A program made the position numbers and the translations under genes. DNA of 63,493 bases, taken from positions 1 to 63,493 of the forward strand of contig JAFGUC010000082.1 of NCBI GenBank assembly GCA_016938695.1, in the 5' to 3' direction. The notes under the pieces were generated by a model. The model worked only from the letters and a program-made list of their open reading frames with translations. It made no database searches and was not told where the DNA came from. Source of the stretch: Candidatus Woesearchaeota archaeon (GTDB lineage Archaea; Nanobdellota; Nanobdellia; Woesearchaeales; JAFGUC01). How positions within the stretch are numbered: the stretch's first letter is position 1; every line of letters starts with the position of its first letter. Below are positions 28,185 through 36,666 of the stretch, in pieces.

Positions 28185-28768
28185 ACATTAACCTCCAAAA
28201 AACCTTCCAAAATAATTCCATTTGCAATATTTGAAAAAAGATTAATATCAATTTTGTTCCTAGAAAAAATATGTAGATTAACAGGAACATTTGTTCGATA
28301 ACCAAACTGTTGTATTTGCGCAATTTCAATTATTTGCAAATCTTTATTATCAAATACTTCAACAGCAATATCAATATCACTTTTATTAGTATCATCACCC
28401 TTTCTATAACTTCCAAATAAAATTATAGATCTTGGATTTCCTACTGCATTAAAAATAATATCTCGTAATCCATTATAATATGCATCATAAATCATGGATA
28501 AATTAAATGAAACCTTTCTTGAAAAATTATAGAAATGATTTTGATTACAAGTTAATCTCCAAGCTTTTCCATAAACTTTTCTAATCAAGAACTCTTCTTT
28601 TATTAAAGTTTCAACAACAATTTTTGCAGTTGTTTTTGATATCTTCAAATCACTACACAAGTCATTTAATCCTGTTTCTATTTCCGGAAATGAAAAAAAC
28701 CAATATAACACTTTCTGATAAGCTTCATTTAATTCAATTAATTCAATTTTCTTTATTTTTTGAACCAT
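28181..28768 (-). CDS. Winged-helix plus minimal nucleotidyltransferase (MNT) protein
   Basis: A 195-residue protein. Residues about 25-75 form a winged helix-turn-helix (LCSDLKISKTTAKIVVETL). Residues about 112-165 are a Pol-beta-type nucleotidyltransferase core with ILFGSYRKGDD and SDIDIAVEV, so the GS and D-x-D active-site elements are intact. A longer reading from 28783 is possible, but the TATA (GTTTATATA, 28791-28800) puts the transcript start near 28768-28770, so the ATG at 28768 on a leaderless mRNA is preferred. It is followed by the HEPN-like gene with an ATGA overlap. The HTH may regulate its own promoter through the 28814 dyad. Confidence 0.7.
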   Translation of the reverse strand: MVQKIKKIELIELNEAYQKVLYWFFSFPEIETGLNDLCSDLKISKTTAKIVVETLIKEEFLIRKVYGKAWRLTCNQNHFYNFSRKVSFNLSMIYDAYYNGLRDIIFNAVGNPRSIILFGSYRKGDDTNKSDIDIAVEVFDNKDLQIIEIAQIQQFGYRTNVPVNLHIFSRNKIDINLFSNIANGIILEGFLEVNV

Positions 28769-28813
28769 AACCAATAGTTTCATTTAGAACTATATAAACT
28801 TTTTGAAAACCAA

Positions 28814-28833
28814 GTGGTTTTAAAAGAAACCAC
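28814..28833. promoter_or_regulatory. Perfect 7-bp dyad upstream of HTH-MNT promoter
   Basis: GTGGTTT and AAACCAC are separated by TAAAAG. The dyad lies 14 bases upstream of the TATA of the HTH-MNT gene, in the space shared with pyrBI. It is a candidate operator for the adjacent winged-helix protein. Confidence 0.4.
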
Positions 28834-28841
28834 GCACAAAA

Positions 28842-28978
28842 ACCTTATATACCTCCCAACTAATCTTAACTTAGTACCTATTGAGTTTTTGGTAGGGGTT
28901 CTTATTTCACTTGTAAACAACAGACGGGAAACTTAACCGAAAAAATTAAATACTAGAAATATCCTTTTCATTTTTTTA
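28842..28978 (+). promoter_or_regulatory. Dual promoter/leader region of pyrBI
   Basis: Two TATA-like elements are present: CTTATATAC near 28844-28852 and AAAAATTAAATAC near 28943-28955. The second gives a leaderless pyrBI mRNA. The first would give a leader of about 105 bases with an ACTAA/TTAGT stem and a CCTA/TAGG stem. Whether the leader is regulatory, or part of a separate RNA, cannot be decided. Confidence 0.3.
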
Positions 28979-30400
28979 ATGAAAGAAAATAACTTCTCCA
29001 AAAAAAGTTTCATATCAATAGATGAACTTACACAGTCCGAACTAACTCAAATTATTAAAAAAGCGCGTATGATGAAAAACCTTGAAAAACAAGGAAAAAG
29101 ATACGAACTTAATGAAGCCTTAAAAAATAAACGCTTGGCGTCTTTATTCTACGAACCCAGTACAAGAACAAGAACTTCTTTTGAAACTGCAATGGTTGAA
29201 CTTGGTGGAAATTTATTAGGTTTTGCAGGAACAGAAGGAACCTCGGTTATGAAAAACGAAAGTATACTAGCAACAGTTATGATGTACTGGGCAAACCACG
29301 CAGATGCAGTTGTCATGCGACACCCTAAAGATGGAGCAGTAAGATGGGCATCTGATGTTTTAGGAATTCCAGTAATAAATGGTGGTGATGGTAAAAACGA
29401 ACATCCTACTCAAGCATTACTAGATTTAGTAACAATTGACGAAATAACACCCGGAATAAATGGCACAAAAATTGGTTTTGGTGGAGACTTAGCACACGGA
29501 CGAACAGTAAGATCAAATGCAATTGCACTATCAAAATATGACAACATAACAATTAATTGGGCAGCAGCACAAGAATTTGCAATGCCAAATGATTTAATTG
29601 AATTTCTTAAAAATAAAGGCGTAAAGGTAAACCAATACGATACAGTCGAAGAAGTAATGAAAAACTCAGACATTTACTACATGACACGACCACAAAAAGA
29701 AAGAATAAAAGACAAAACACCTCAACAAGTAAATGAAATAATGCAAAAATATAGAATAACTTTAGACAAATTAACAGCTAACCCAAACATAAGAATTTTA
29801 CATCCATTACCTGTTGACAGTTCAACAGCAGAAATAGACACAGATGTTTTTTTCTCTAAAAACCAATACTTCTTTGCACAAGCAGAAAATGGAATTTTCC
29901 TAAGAAAAGCACTTTTATATGAAATATTAAACGGCACAGAATCAACAACATTCAATCCAAACATCGAACAAATTGTTGCAAATAACAGAGAATACTTACA
30001 ATCAAAAGAATACAACAAAGGAGAATTACTACTAGATAGAATAGAACATGGTATTGTAATTGATCACATTCCAGATGGATTAGCACACACAATAGATGAA
30101 ACATTAGGATTCTCAAAAAGAGGATACAAAATAATGACTTTAGCAAATGCAGAAAGTTCATCACTACAACAAAAAGGAATGCTAAAAATAACAGGTGCAA
30201 CATTAACAGAAAGAGAATACAAACAAATTGTAGAAATATGTCCAAACGTTACATTTAACATAATCAAAGATTGGAACGTTGCAGAAAAATTCAAATATCA
30301 TTTATGTCAAAACGACAACTGCGTAACACGAGTAATTAACGAAGATGTTCCACCAAGATTTGAAGAAGATGGACGATGTCATTATTGTGGACGGAAATAA
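28979..30400 (+). CDS. pyrBI: Aspartate carbamoyltransferase, PyrB-PyrI fusion
   Basis: A 473-residue protein fusing catalytic and regulatory chains of aspartate transcarbamoylase, the second step of pyrimidine synthesis. The catalytic part has STRTRTSFE (61-69) for carbamoyl phosphate and EHPTQALLD. The motif usually written HPLPR-x-(D/E)-E-I reads HPLPVDSSTAEID here, so the Arg is missing from its standard position. The regulatory part starts near residue 340 with HGIVIDHIPDG and ends with a zinc site CQNDNC ... CHYC. Fused forms are known in Thermotoga and a few others. It abuts the convergent DUF1801 gene. Confidence 0.9.
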   Translation: MKENNFSKKSFISIDELTQSELTQIIKKARMMKNLEKQGKRYELNEALKNKRLASLFYEPSTRTRTSFETAMVELGGNLLGFAGTEGTSVMKNESILATVMMYWANHADAVVMRHPKDGAVRWASDVLGIPVINGGDGKNEHPTQALLDLVTIDEITPGINGTKIGFGGDLAHGRTVRSNAIALSKYDNITINWAAAQEFAMPNDLIEFLKNKGVKVNQYDTVEEVMKNSDIYYMTRPQKERIKDKTPQQVNEIMQKYRITLDKLTANPNIRILHPLPVDSSTAEIDTDVFFSKNQYFFAQAENGIFLRKALLYEILNGTESTTFNPNIEQIVANNREYLQSKEYNKGELLLDRIEHGIVIDHIPDGLAHTIDETLGFSKRGYKIMTLANAESSSLQQKGMLKITGATLTEREYKQIVEICPNVTFNIIKDWNVAEKFKYHLCQNDNCVTRVINEDVPPRFEEDGRCHYCGRK

Positions 30401-30748
30401 TTATTTTTTAATTCCTGAAACTTTAAATTTTATAATTTTTTCAATAAGGCTAAAAGGAATTTGTTTATCTAGAGGAAATTTAATTGCCCCTTTAGAAGTT
30501 TCATAAATTTCCAATTCTTTTTTGAAATGTATTATTGCTTCTGGTTCAGGATATATTCCCAAATGACTCTTAAACGCAGCATAAGCAACAAGATTTTTTC
30601 CATTTAGTTTAAAACCAGGAACACCATAAACCATTGCTTCATCTGATTTTGGAACTGCCTTTTTAACAATAGTTCTAACCTTCTGCAAAATAGTTTGAAC
30701 ATCTTCTGGAAAAGTAGAAATGTACTCATCAGTATTTTTATAAGCCAT
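30401..30748 (-). CDS. DUF1801 (YdhG-like) protein
   Basis: A 115-residue protein of the DUF1801/YdhG type: YISTFPEDVQTILQKVR, EAMVYGVPGFKLNGK and HLGIYPEPEAI, closing with the KGAIKFPLDKQIP segment. The fold resembles frataxin-like iron chaperones in some members (Fra), but the family's role is not settled. No partner gene is evident. The stop abuts the pyrBI stop. Confidence 0.75.
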   Translation of the reverse strand: MAYKNTDEYISTFPEDVQTILQKVRTIVKKAVPKSDEAMVYGVPGFKLNGKNLVAYAAFKSHLGIYPEPEAIIHFKKELEIYETSKGAIKFPLDKQIPFSLIEKIIKFKVSGIKK

Positions 30749-30791
30749 ATAAGATATATTATATTAACAATATATAGATTTTACTAATAAA

Positions 30792-30884
30792 TAGCCCCGC
30801 GCGGATTCGAACCGCGGTCACCGGATTTCCCTAACGTAAACCGTTACCAGAGTCCGATATGATTGGCCACTACACTACGGGGCT
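30792..30884 (-). tRNA. tRNA-Gln (CTG) with 20-base intron at 37/38
   Basis: A full cloverleaf with acceptor AGCCCCG/CGGGGCT, discriminator A, T arm CGCGG-TTCGAAT-CCGCG, and anticodon stem TCGGA/TCCGG. The anticodon CTG lies at 30848-30850. After G37 a 20-base insertion (30827-30846), whose TAACG/CGTTA arms fold around GTTTA, must be removed to give a 73-base tRNA. Position and fold match the canonical archaeal bulge-helix-bulge intron. Confidence 0.92.
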
Positions 30885-30971
30885 GCAAATCGTAACAAAA
30901 TAAATTATACAATTTAAAAATCTTACTAGTGGTAATAAAAGTTTATATACCAAAAAATAAAATTAATTTAA

Positions 30972-31466
30972 ATGATCCTAACAGACATAATCAATAAGGC
31001 ACCAACCAATATCAAAGAAAAATACACAGAGATGTGTAGGTGGGACTGTGAAAATTTTAAAAATCTAAGACAACAAAAAATAGCAGCAATAACTAAAAAA
31101 GAAAATAAAAATCAAACCAAAAATCTAAAAATTGTTTCAGTTCTTGCAGCAATTCCTGCATTCTATACATTCTTTTTCCAAAATAAAACATATGGAATCG
31201 GGTTCCTAACATTAGCTATTTTAATATTCATATACAGCTTAAAAGATAAAACAACAAAAAGTGATTTTGAAGATCTTCAAAGAATTCTAGAAAAAAGTAA
31301 TTTACGATACGAAGAAGCATACACAATGCAAAACATTGTATTCTTAGAAGAATGCCTAAAAATAAAAAAACTAACTCCAAAAGAAAGAAGTTATTTGAAA
31401 GGAAGTCTTGAAGCAGAAAAACAAAGATTAATTAAAATTCAAGAACCACCTACTCAATCTTCCTAA
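30972..31466 (+). CDS. Small membrane protein with two helices
   Basis: A 164-residue protein that I do not recognise. Two adjacent hydrophobic segments (about 52-69 and 73-89) form a hairpin, flanked by charged helical regions that probably both face the cytoplasm; the last 60 residues look like a helical hairpin. A GTTTATATAC box (30941-30950) predicts a leaderless mRNA starting at the ATG. Its 3' end overlaps prs by 17 bases. Confidence 0.6.
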   Translation: MILTDIINKAPTNIKEKYTEMCRWDCENFKNLRQQKIAAITKKENKNQTKNLKIVSVLAAIPAFYTFFFQNKTYGIGFLTLAILIFIYSLKDKTTKSDFEDLQRILEKSNLRYEEAYTMQNIVFLEECLKIKKLTPKERSYLKGSLEAEKQRLIKIQEPPTQSS

Positions 31467-32547
31467 GTCCAACATCAGAATACAATTCTTCTATGTAATC
31501 AGGATGACTATACAAAGGAGAAAGACTCAAACCATTTTGCAATCTATAAATAACATCCGCAATGAAAATTGTAGTCGGAATAACATATGCCCGAACACCT
31601 AAACGTTTCATCTCTTCATACTTAGAATCATCTAAACGAATGGTATCAGTAAAAATAAACTTATCAATATAACCTGCTTTTTGAGCTGAAGCCAACTTAG
31701 AAATTGCATCCCCACTAAAATATGCATGAGTTACTAAGACATCAACTTTTAATGCACCCAATTCTTTAGCAGCACGACAAGCATTAATCATACTGCCACC
31801 AGTATCAAACATATCGTCAATCATAATCACATTACGACCTTCAATATCTCCAACAATCTCACACACTTCAGAAACATTATGTGCAGATCTTTTCTTATGA
31901 ACAAAAGCAACTCTAGAACTACATCCTTCAACATGGAATTTTTCCAACCGTTTAACACCACCAAAGTCAGGAGACATTAAAGTCAGTTTTTCAGTTCCAA
32001 CAAATTTCCTGATAACATAAGAATAAAGCGAATTAAGTCGAAGTGGTTCAATATCAGTATCACGATAAGCAGCTTCAGTTTGACTAGAATGCATATCTAA
32101 AGTTATTACACGTAATTTTGTAGAACCTTTTAATGCATCAACACATGTTGCAAGAACCCTAGTACCAATATGTTCACGTTTATCATTTCGCCTATCTTGA
32201 CGAGCATAAGGCAAACACGGAAATATTAAGTTAATTTCCTTAACCTCAGCAGACTTCAACGCATCAATAAAAAAGAATGTTTCAATTAATCGAGAATTAA
32301 CATCAGGTAATACTGGAATAATTAAATAAGCATTCTTTCCTCGAGCGCTCGAATTCAAACAGACATAAGATTCACCACACTTAAAACTACATACAGATCT
32401 TGAAAACGGTTCAACTCCTAATAAATTGCACAATTTAGAAGTGTAAACATTCAAATCATCACTTACACCAAAAATTGCGCAAGAACCCTTAGAGAAATCA
32501 GAAAAATGTTTTTCAAGCCTTATTTTTACATCTTCAGGCAAGCTCAT
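31450..32547 (-). CDS. prs: Ribose-phosphate pyrophosphokinase
   Basis: A 365-residue PRPP synthetase supplying nucleotide and histidine pathways. Visible motifs: PCLPYARQDRRNDKREHI (catalytic flexible loop and ATP contacts), TLDMHSSQ, and the PRPP loop VIMIDDMFDTGGSM. At 365 residues it is longer than the usual 290-320, mostly from an N-terminal extension and a C-terminal tail past IFIADVIYRL. A TATA element (GTTTATATAT, about 32567-32578) lies beside the end of the prenyltransferase gene and gives a leaderless start at 32547. Confidence 0.88.
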   Translation of the reverse strand: MSLPEDVKIRLEKHFSDFSKGSCAIFGVSDDLNVYTSKLCNLLGVEPFSRSVCSFKCGESYVCLNSSARGKNAYLIIPVLPDVNSRLIETFFFIDALKSAEVKEINLIFPCLPYARQDRRNDKREHIGTRVLATCVDALKGSTKLRVITLDMHSSQTEAAYRDTDIEPLRLNSLYSYVIRKFVGTEKLTLMSPDFGGVKRLEKFHVEGCSSRVAFVHKKRSAHNVSEVCEIVGDIEGRNVIMIDDMFDTGGSMINACRAAKELGALKVDVLVTHAYFSGDAISKLASAQKAGYIDKFIFTDTIRLDDSKYEEMKRLGVRAYVIPTTIFIADVIYRLQNGLSLSPLYSHPDYIEELYSDVGLRKIE

Positions 32548-32583
32548 ACGAGCAAACTAAAACTTCAAATATATAAACTTTAC

Positions 32584-33249
32584 TCAACAGCCAAATCGTC
32601 TTTCACGATTCTTAAAAGAATCCAATATAGAAACTAAATCTGCTTTAGAAAACTCAGGCCAGAACTTATCAATAAAGAATAACTCAGTATAAGCGCTTTG
32701 CCATAGCAAAAAATTAGAGATACGTCTATCTCCACCAGTTCTAATAATTATATCAGGATACGACTTAACATAAAGTAATTCTTTAAAAGATTCTTCAGTG
32801 ACAGTAGAACCAAGTTTAACTGCTTTATTTACTGCATCAACAATTTCTTCACGTCCACCATAAGCCAATGCAAAATTTAATATCAATCCAGTATGAGAAG
32901 AAGTTTTAGACTCCAATGATGAAATAACAGACTTTAAAGAATCATCTAGTAAATCAATACGACCAGCAAATTTAATTTTCACATCATACTTATCTAATTC
33001 TTTTAACAAAAGTAATTTAGAAAAATAATTTGTAAATAATTTCATCAAATAACTAACTTCATCAGAATCACGATTAAAATTCTGCATAGAAAAACAATAC
33101 AAAGTTAATTCATTAACACCAAGTTCCAAACACCATTTTAACAAATTACTAACATTCTCAGCACCTTTCAAGTGACCTTCAAGACTAGAAAGACCATGAC
33201 ATTTTGCATAACGTCTGTTGCCATCAAGTATAATTCCAATATGAACCAT
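32584..33249 (-). CDS. uppS: cis-Prenyltransferase (polyprenyl diphosphate synthase)
   Basis: A 221-residue cis-prenyltransferase of the UppS/DHDDS family. HIGIILDGNRRYAK carries the catalytic Asp, GHLKGAEN and the late RTGGDRRISNFLLWQS and RERRFG bind the two diphosphates. It makes long-chain polyprenyl diphosphate from FPP/GGPP plus IPP; in archaea the product becomes the dolichol-type lipid carrier for N-glycosylation. That fits the sequon-dense surface proteins in this window. It lies 34 bases upstream of the metallophosphoesterase 3' side, on the same strand. Confidence 0.9.
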   Translation of the reverse strand: MVHIGIILDGNRRYAKCHGLSSLEGHLKGAENVSNLLKWCLELGVNELTLYCFSMQNFNRDSDEVSYLMKLFTNYFSKLLLLKELDKYDVKIKFAGRIDLLDDSLKSVISSLESKTSSHTGLILNFALAYGGREEIVDAVNKAVKLGSTVTEESFKELLYVKSYPDIIIRTGGDRRISNFLLWQSAYTELFFIDKFWPEFSKADLVSILDSFKNRERRFGC

Positions 33250-33283
33250 TAAAAATAAAAATAAAATTAAGGTTTAAAAACCT

Positions 33284-36200
33284 TTACTTAATCTCAACAG
33301 GATTATTATATCTAAACTCACGTTTAAACAATTTCTGTCTATCTCCCGGTTTATACATTTGTGAAGAAACATCTATTGCAAAGCAATCGTTAACAAATGA
33401 ATCAACACCTTTAGACGAAACCAGAGGATGCCTTGCAGAGTAAGACGATAAAAAGTTCCAAGTAACAGCTTCAATTCCAAGTGAACCATCTGGGAATGAA
33501 TCTATCAAAACTCCAACTGGACCTGCACCATCGCCATATTGTCTCTGTTGTTCATAACCACTTAAACCAGCCATACCACCTGCAATCACAGCCATTACAT
33601 TTTCAGATGCAGCAATATCAAAAATATGATAATGCGCTCCAATCATGAAATCTACCGATGAAGCAAAATGACCCATGTTCCTATTGTACGAAAGTAGATG
33701 TGTCGAAGGTCTTGTTGAAGAACCTTTTCCTGCTCCTTTTTCTGAGAACACGTGTTGTGCAAGATAAGTTAAATCATTTACCTTAAACATTGATGAAGGA
33801 GTTCTCATAACATTTCCAGTTTGATCAAGTACAAACTCAGGGAAATCTAAAACGACAGAACGACCACTCATCAACTTATTTTCTTTCAACATAGATTTTA
33901 ATGCAGTAACATATGTCGTTCCAAAATACATCTTATCAGTATTCCATTCATGATTTCCAGGAACAACCATTATTGCTTCAATCTGTTCTAAAGTTAAATA
34001 AGGTCTAACAAGATTTACAAAACTCTCTTCCATACTAGATGTTGTTAGTCCTCCAAGTACAGCATTCTCAATTGGCATTCCATGATAATTTCGTCCTTGT
34101 ATAAAATCACCAACACCAAGAACAACTGTTGCACCACGTTCAAACAAAGCATAATCCATAAAGTTTACAAAATAATCTGGTCGCTCTGTAATTGAATTTA
34201 ACTGGACATCATTTAATACAAGAATTGTTTTATGCCTATATCCTTCTCCAGATTTATTAACTGAAGAAACCCTATCCCAAATTTTAGGATAGAAAGGTTT
34301 TACATACAATCTATCATCAATACTACCCGAAACAATCCAAGAACCAGGAAGATTTAATCTCTTAGTAATTGTTCTTCTTTTGTGAGCAGGATCAGCTAAA
34401 ACATCTGAAAATTTATTAACAGATTCTCCATCATAAAGTCTTCTATCATCAACCATGTGTGGAGTAAACAATATCAATTTATTTCCCATAATACGTACTG
34501 ATTGATACGACTGTTGGAAATCTGCTAAAATCTCCTCTTTAACAACAGAATTTAGTGTTCCATTCTGAGATAATTTTGCAACCTCTTCAAGACCAACTGT
34601 TGGATTCATATATTGAGTAATATCTGAAAACAAACTATTCTTGAAAAGTTTAACACCTGAAAAATTCTCAGAACCTAAAACAGCAGTTCCATCAAAAACT
34701 ACTTTCAATCGTGAAGAATCTGTTAAATATTTAGGATTGACTAAACGTCTATCTTCTGAAGACAAAGATTTGCCATCTAAAATCTTAATAAAAACATCAG
34801 CAACATCTAGAATTCTCTCAACTGACTCCTCACTATAAAACGAAAAAGGATCTTGACCCGAACGAATCAAATAAGGCATTGCAACCTCCCACAATGCTTT
34901 TTTTACAGTATCAAGACTAGAATTATAAAATGCTCGTCTGTTATATGGTGCAAGACCTGAACCCGTTTCTACTCGTCCTGTTTCACTTGACTTTTTAGCA
35001 TTCATATACAAATTAACTAAGTTTTGCCAGATACGTTTATCTTCATCACTTAATAAATATGTAACTGGTGCTTCAATTGATTCAAAAACAGAATGCAGTT
35101 TACGTAATTGTGAGTCAAGTGTTGAATAATCATTATCTCCACGTAATCTCTTATCATTCTCAATAAAGAAATGTGGACCATATATTCCACCACCAACAAT
35201 TACATTCTTAACAGATGATTTATTAATTACCTCAACCATATCAGTTAAAGATTTTTCATCAAACAAATCATAACCAATACTTAAGTGAGATAAAAATGCA
35301 GTAGGTTCAAGCCCTTTTGGTTTTGGTGAAAAAGAACTAACCATTGAAAAAGGAACACGGTCTTTAATTTCATCTTTATATTTCTTCAAGAAATCATTAT
35401 TCTCTAATGCTGATGAAATTTCACGGTTACTTACAACAACACAATGTCTATTTTGTTCTTCACTCTTACGATTTGAAAACATAACATAATCAGAGTTATA
35501 TTTTAAGTAGGAACTTAAATTATTCAAGTCACGCATAAAATGCGGAAAGAATGAAACAGCAATTGGACGTGTCTGTCCTTTATCCAAACCAGTTTTATCT
35601 ACAAATTCAACAAAACTATTTAATCCATCCGGTGAACTTAAATCATAATCTAATAAATGAAGAAAACTCCTATCAAATTTAGAATTAATCAAACCAACAA
35701 CTTTACTATACAACTTAGTATCTGTCAAATAATGACTCTTATTATTCTGAATCGAATTAACAAAATTATCAACAAAAGTTCTATAATTTTTTTTATCAGA
35801 TAAAAAAGTACTAACAGCAGATACAGATTGTTTGTAAAACCATTCATCTATTCCATCAGGTATTTCTTGCGACATCTCAAGTAAAGAACCTAAATGTTGC
35901 GAAGGATTATATTCAGAAGAACCAAGAAGTTGTTTTAGCAAATCAAACTTATTTTCACCTGATATAATATCTTCAAATTTTGTTTTAAAACCACGTTTAG
36001 ATATTCCAAATAAATCTGAAACATAACCAGCAATATCTTGAGGATTAAAATGAGCAAGTACAGTTCTATAATACAAATTCATTAAATTATTTGAATTTGA
36101 ATCAACAGAAACCAAGTGAGTAACAGAATTTCGAGGAGAATGAAGACGTAAATTTGCATACAAACTTAATAAGGTATCAGAACCACCTGCATTTCCAACA

Positions 36201-36355
36201 ATTACTCGACGATGACGAGATGCCAATTTTCCAGACAGAAAATCAATTGATTTAGAAAAATCATCAGTGGACGCAATTTTTAATTTACTATCTCTGTTTA
36301 GTGTACCATTCATAAACTGTGTTGTCGGAATTAATACTAAGTCATCTAATGCCAT
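33284..36355 (-). CDS. Large two-part calcineurin-like metallophosphoesterase
   Basis: A 1,023-residue protein with no signal peptide or membrane helix. The C-terminal third is a metallophosphoesterase: LNDVQL (near 713) where D-x-H is usual, GVGDFIQGR, VPGNHEW (near 800) and GAHYHIFD (near 908). The N-terminal half has no such motifs but contains VSDxxx-like IVGNAGGSDT near 53 and a central NVIVGGGIYGPHFF segment that might be a degenerate copy of the same fold. GAGGTGATTTG before the ATG is a strong ribosome-binding site. The substrate is unknown; the D-x-Q in the first motif is unusual. DNA-processing phosphoesterases such as the PolD small subunit share the fold but not this length. Confidence 0.7.
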   Translation of the reverse strand: MALDDLVLIPTTQFMNGTLNRDSKLKIASTDDFSKSIDFLSGKLASRHRRVIVGNAGGSDTLLSLYANLRLHSPRNSVTHLVSVDSNSNNLMNLYYRTVLAHFNPQDIAGYVSDLFGISKRGFKTKFEDIISGENKFDLLKQLLGSSEYNPSQHLGSLLEMSQEIPDGIDEWFYKQSVSAVSTFLSDKKNYRTFVDNFVNSIQNNKSHYLTDTKLYSKVVGLINSKFDRSFLHLLDYDLSSPDGLNSFVEFVDKTGLDKGQTRPIAVSFFPHFMRDLNNLSSYLKYNSDYVMFSNRKSEEQNRHCVVVSNREISSALENNDFLKKYKDEIKDRVPFSMVSSFSPKPKGLEPTAFLSHLSIGYDLFDEKSLTDMVEVINKSSVKNVIVGGGIYGPHFFIENDKRLRGDNDYSTLDSQLRKLHSVFESIEAPVTYLLSDEDKRIWQNLVNLYMNAKKSSETGRVETGSGLAPYNRRAFYNSSLDTVKKALWEVAMPYLIRSGQDPFSFYSEESVERILDVADVFIKILDGKSLSSEDRRLVNPKYLTDSSRLKVVFDGTAVLGSENFSGVKLFKNSLFSDITQYMNPTVGLEEVAKLSQNGTLNSVVKEEILADFQQSYQSVRIMGNKLILFTPHMVDDRRLYDGESVNKFSDVLADPAHKRRTITKRLNLPGSWIVSGSIDDRLYVKPFYPKIWDRVSSVNKSGEGYRHKTILVLNDVQLNSITERPDYFVNFMDYALFERGATVVLGVGDFIQGRNYHGMPIENAVLGGLTTSSMEESFVNLVRPYLTLEQIEAIMVVPGNHEWNTDKMYFGTTYVTALKSMLKENKLMSGRSVVLDFPEFVLDQTGNVMRTPSSMFKVNDLTYLAQHVFSEKGAGKGSSTRPSTHLLSYNRNMGHFASSVDFMIGAHYHIFDIAASENVMAVIAGGMAGLSGYEQQRQYGDGAGPVGVLIDSFPDGSLGIEAVTWNFLSSYSARHPLVSSKGVDSFVNDCFAIDVSSQMYKPGDRQKLFKREFRYNNPVEIK

Positions 36356-36497
36356 TTACAAATCACCTCGCTGGAAAATGAAGAGACATAAAAAGAACAA
36401 GTTACAAAGCTTTTGAAACTTCACACTCCCCACAAAAATAAGAAAAACAATCTAGTATTTAATATTTATTATAATAGAAAATATAGAAAAAACAAAA

Positions 36498-36570
36498 TAG
36501 CCCTACCCGGATTCGAACCGAGGTCCCAGGACCCAAAATCCTGAATGATTGACCACTACACTATAGGGCT
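36498..36570 (-). tRNA. tRNA-Gln (TTG)
   Basis: A 73-base cloverleaf with acceptor AGCCCTA/TAGGGCT, discriminator A, anticodon stem CAGGA/TCCTG, anticodon TTG at 36534-36536 and T arm CTCGG-TTCGAAT-CCGGG. It has no intron, in contrast to the CTG isoacceptor 5.6 kb away. Confidence 0.95.
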
Positions 36571-36666
36571 AAAAAGTAATTCTAAACCTCTAGGAAATTA
36601 GTACCCTTTTTAAAATTTACGATTTAAAAACATTTATAAACCTAACATCTCAGAAAAAGCAACGAA

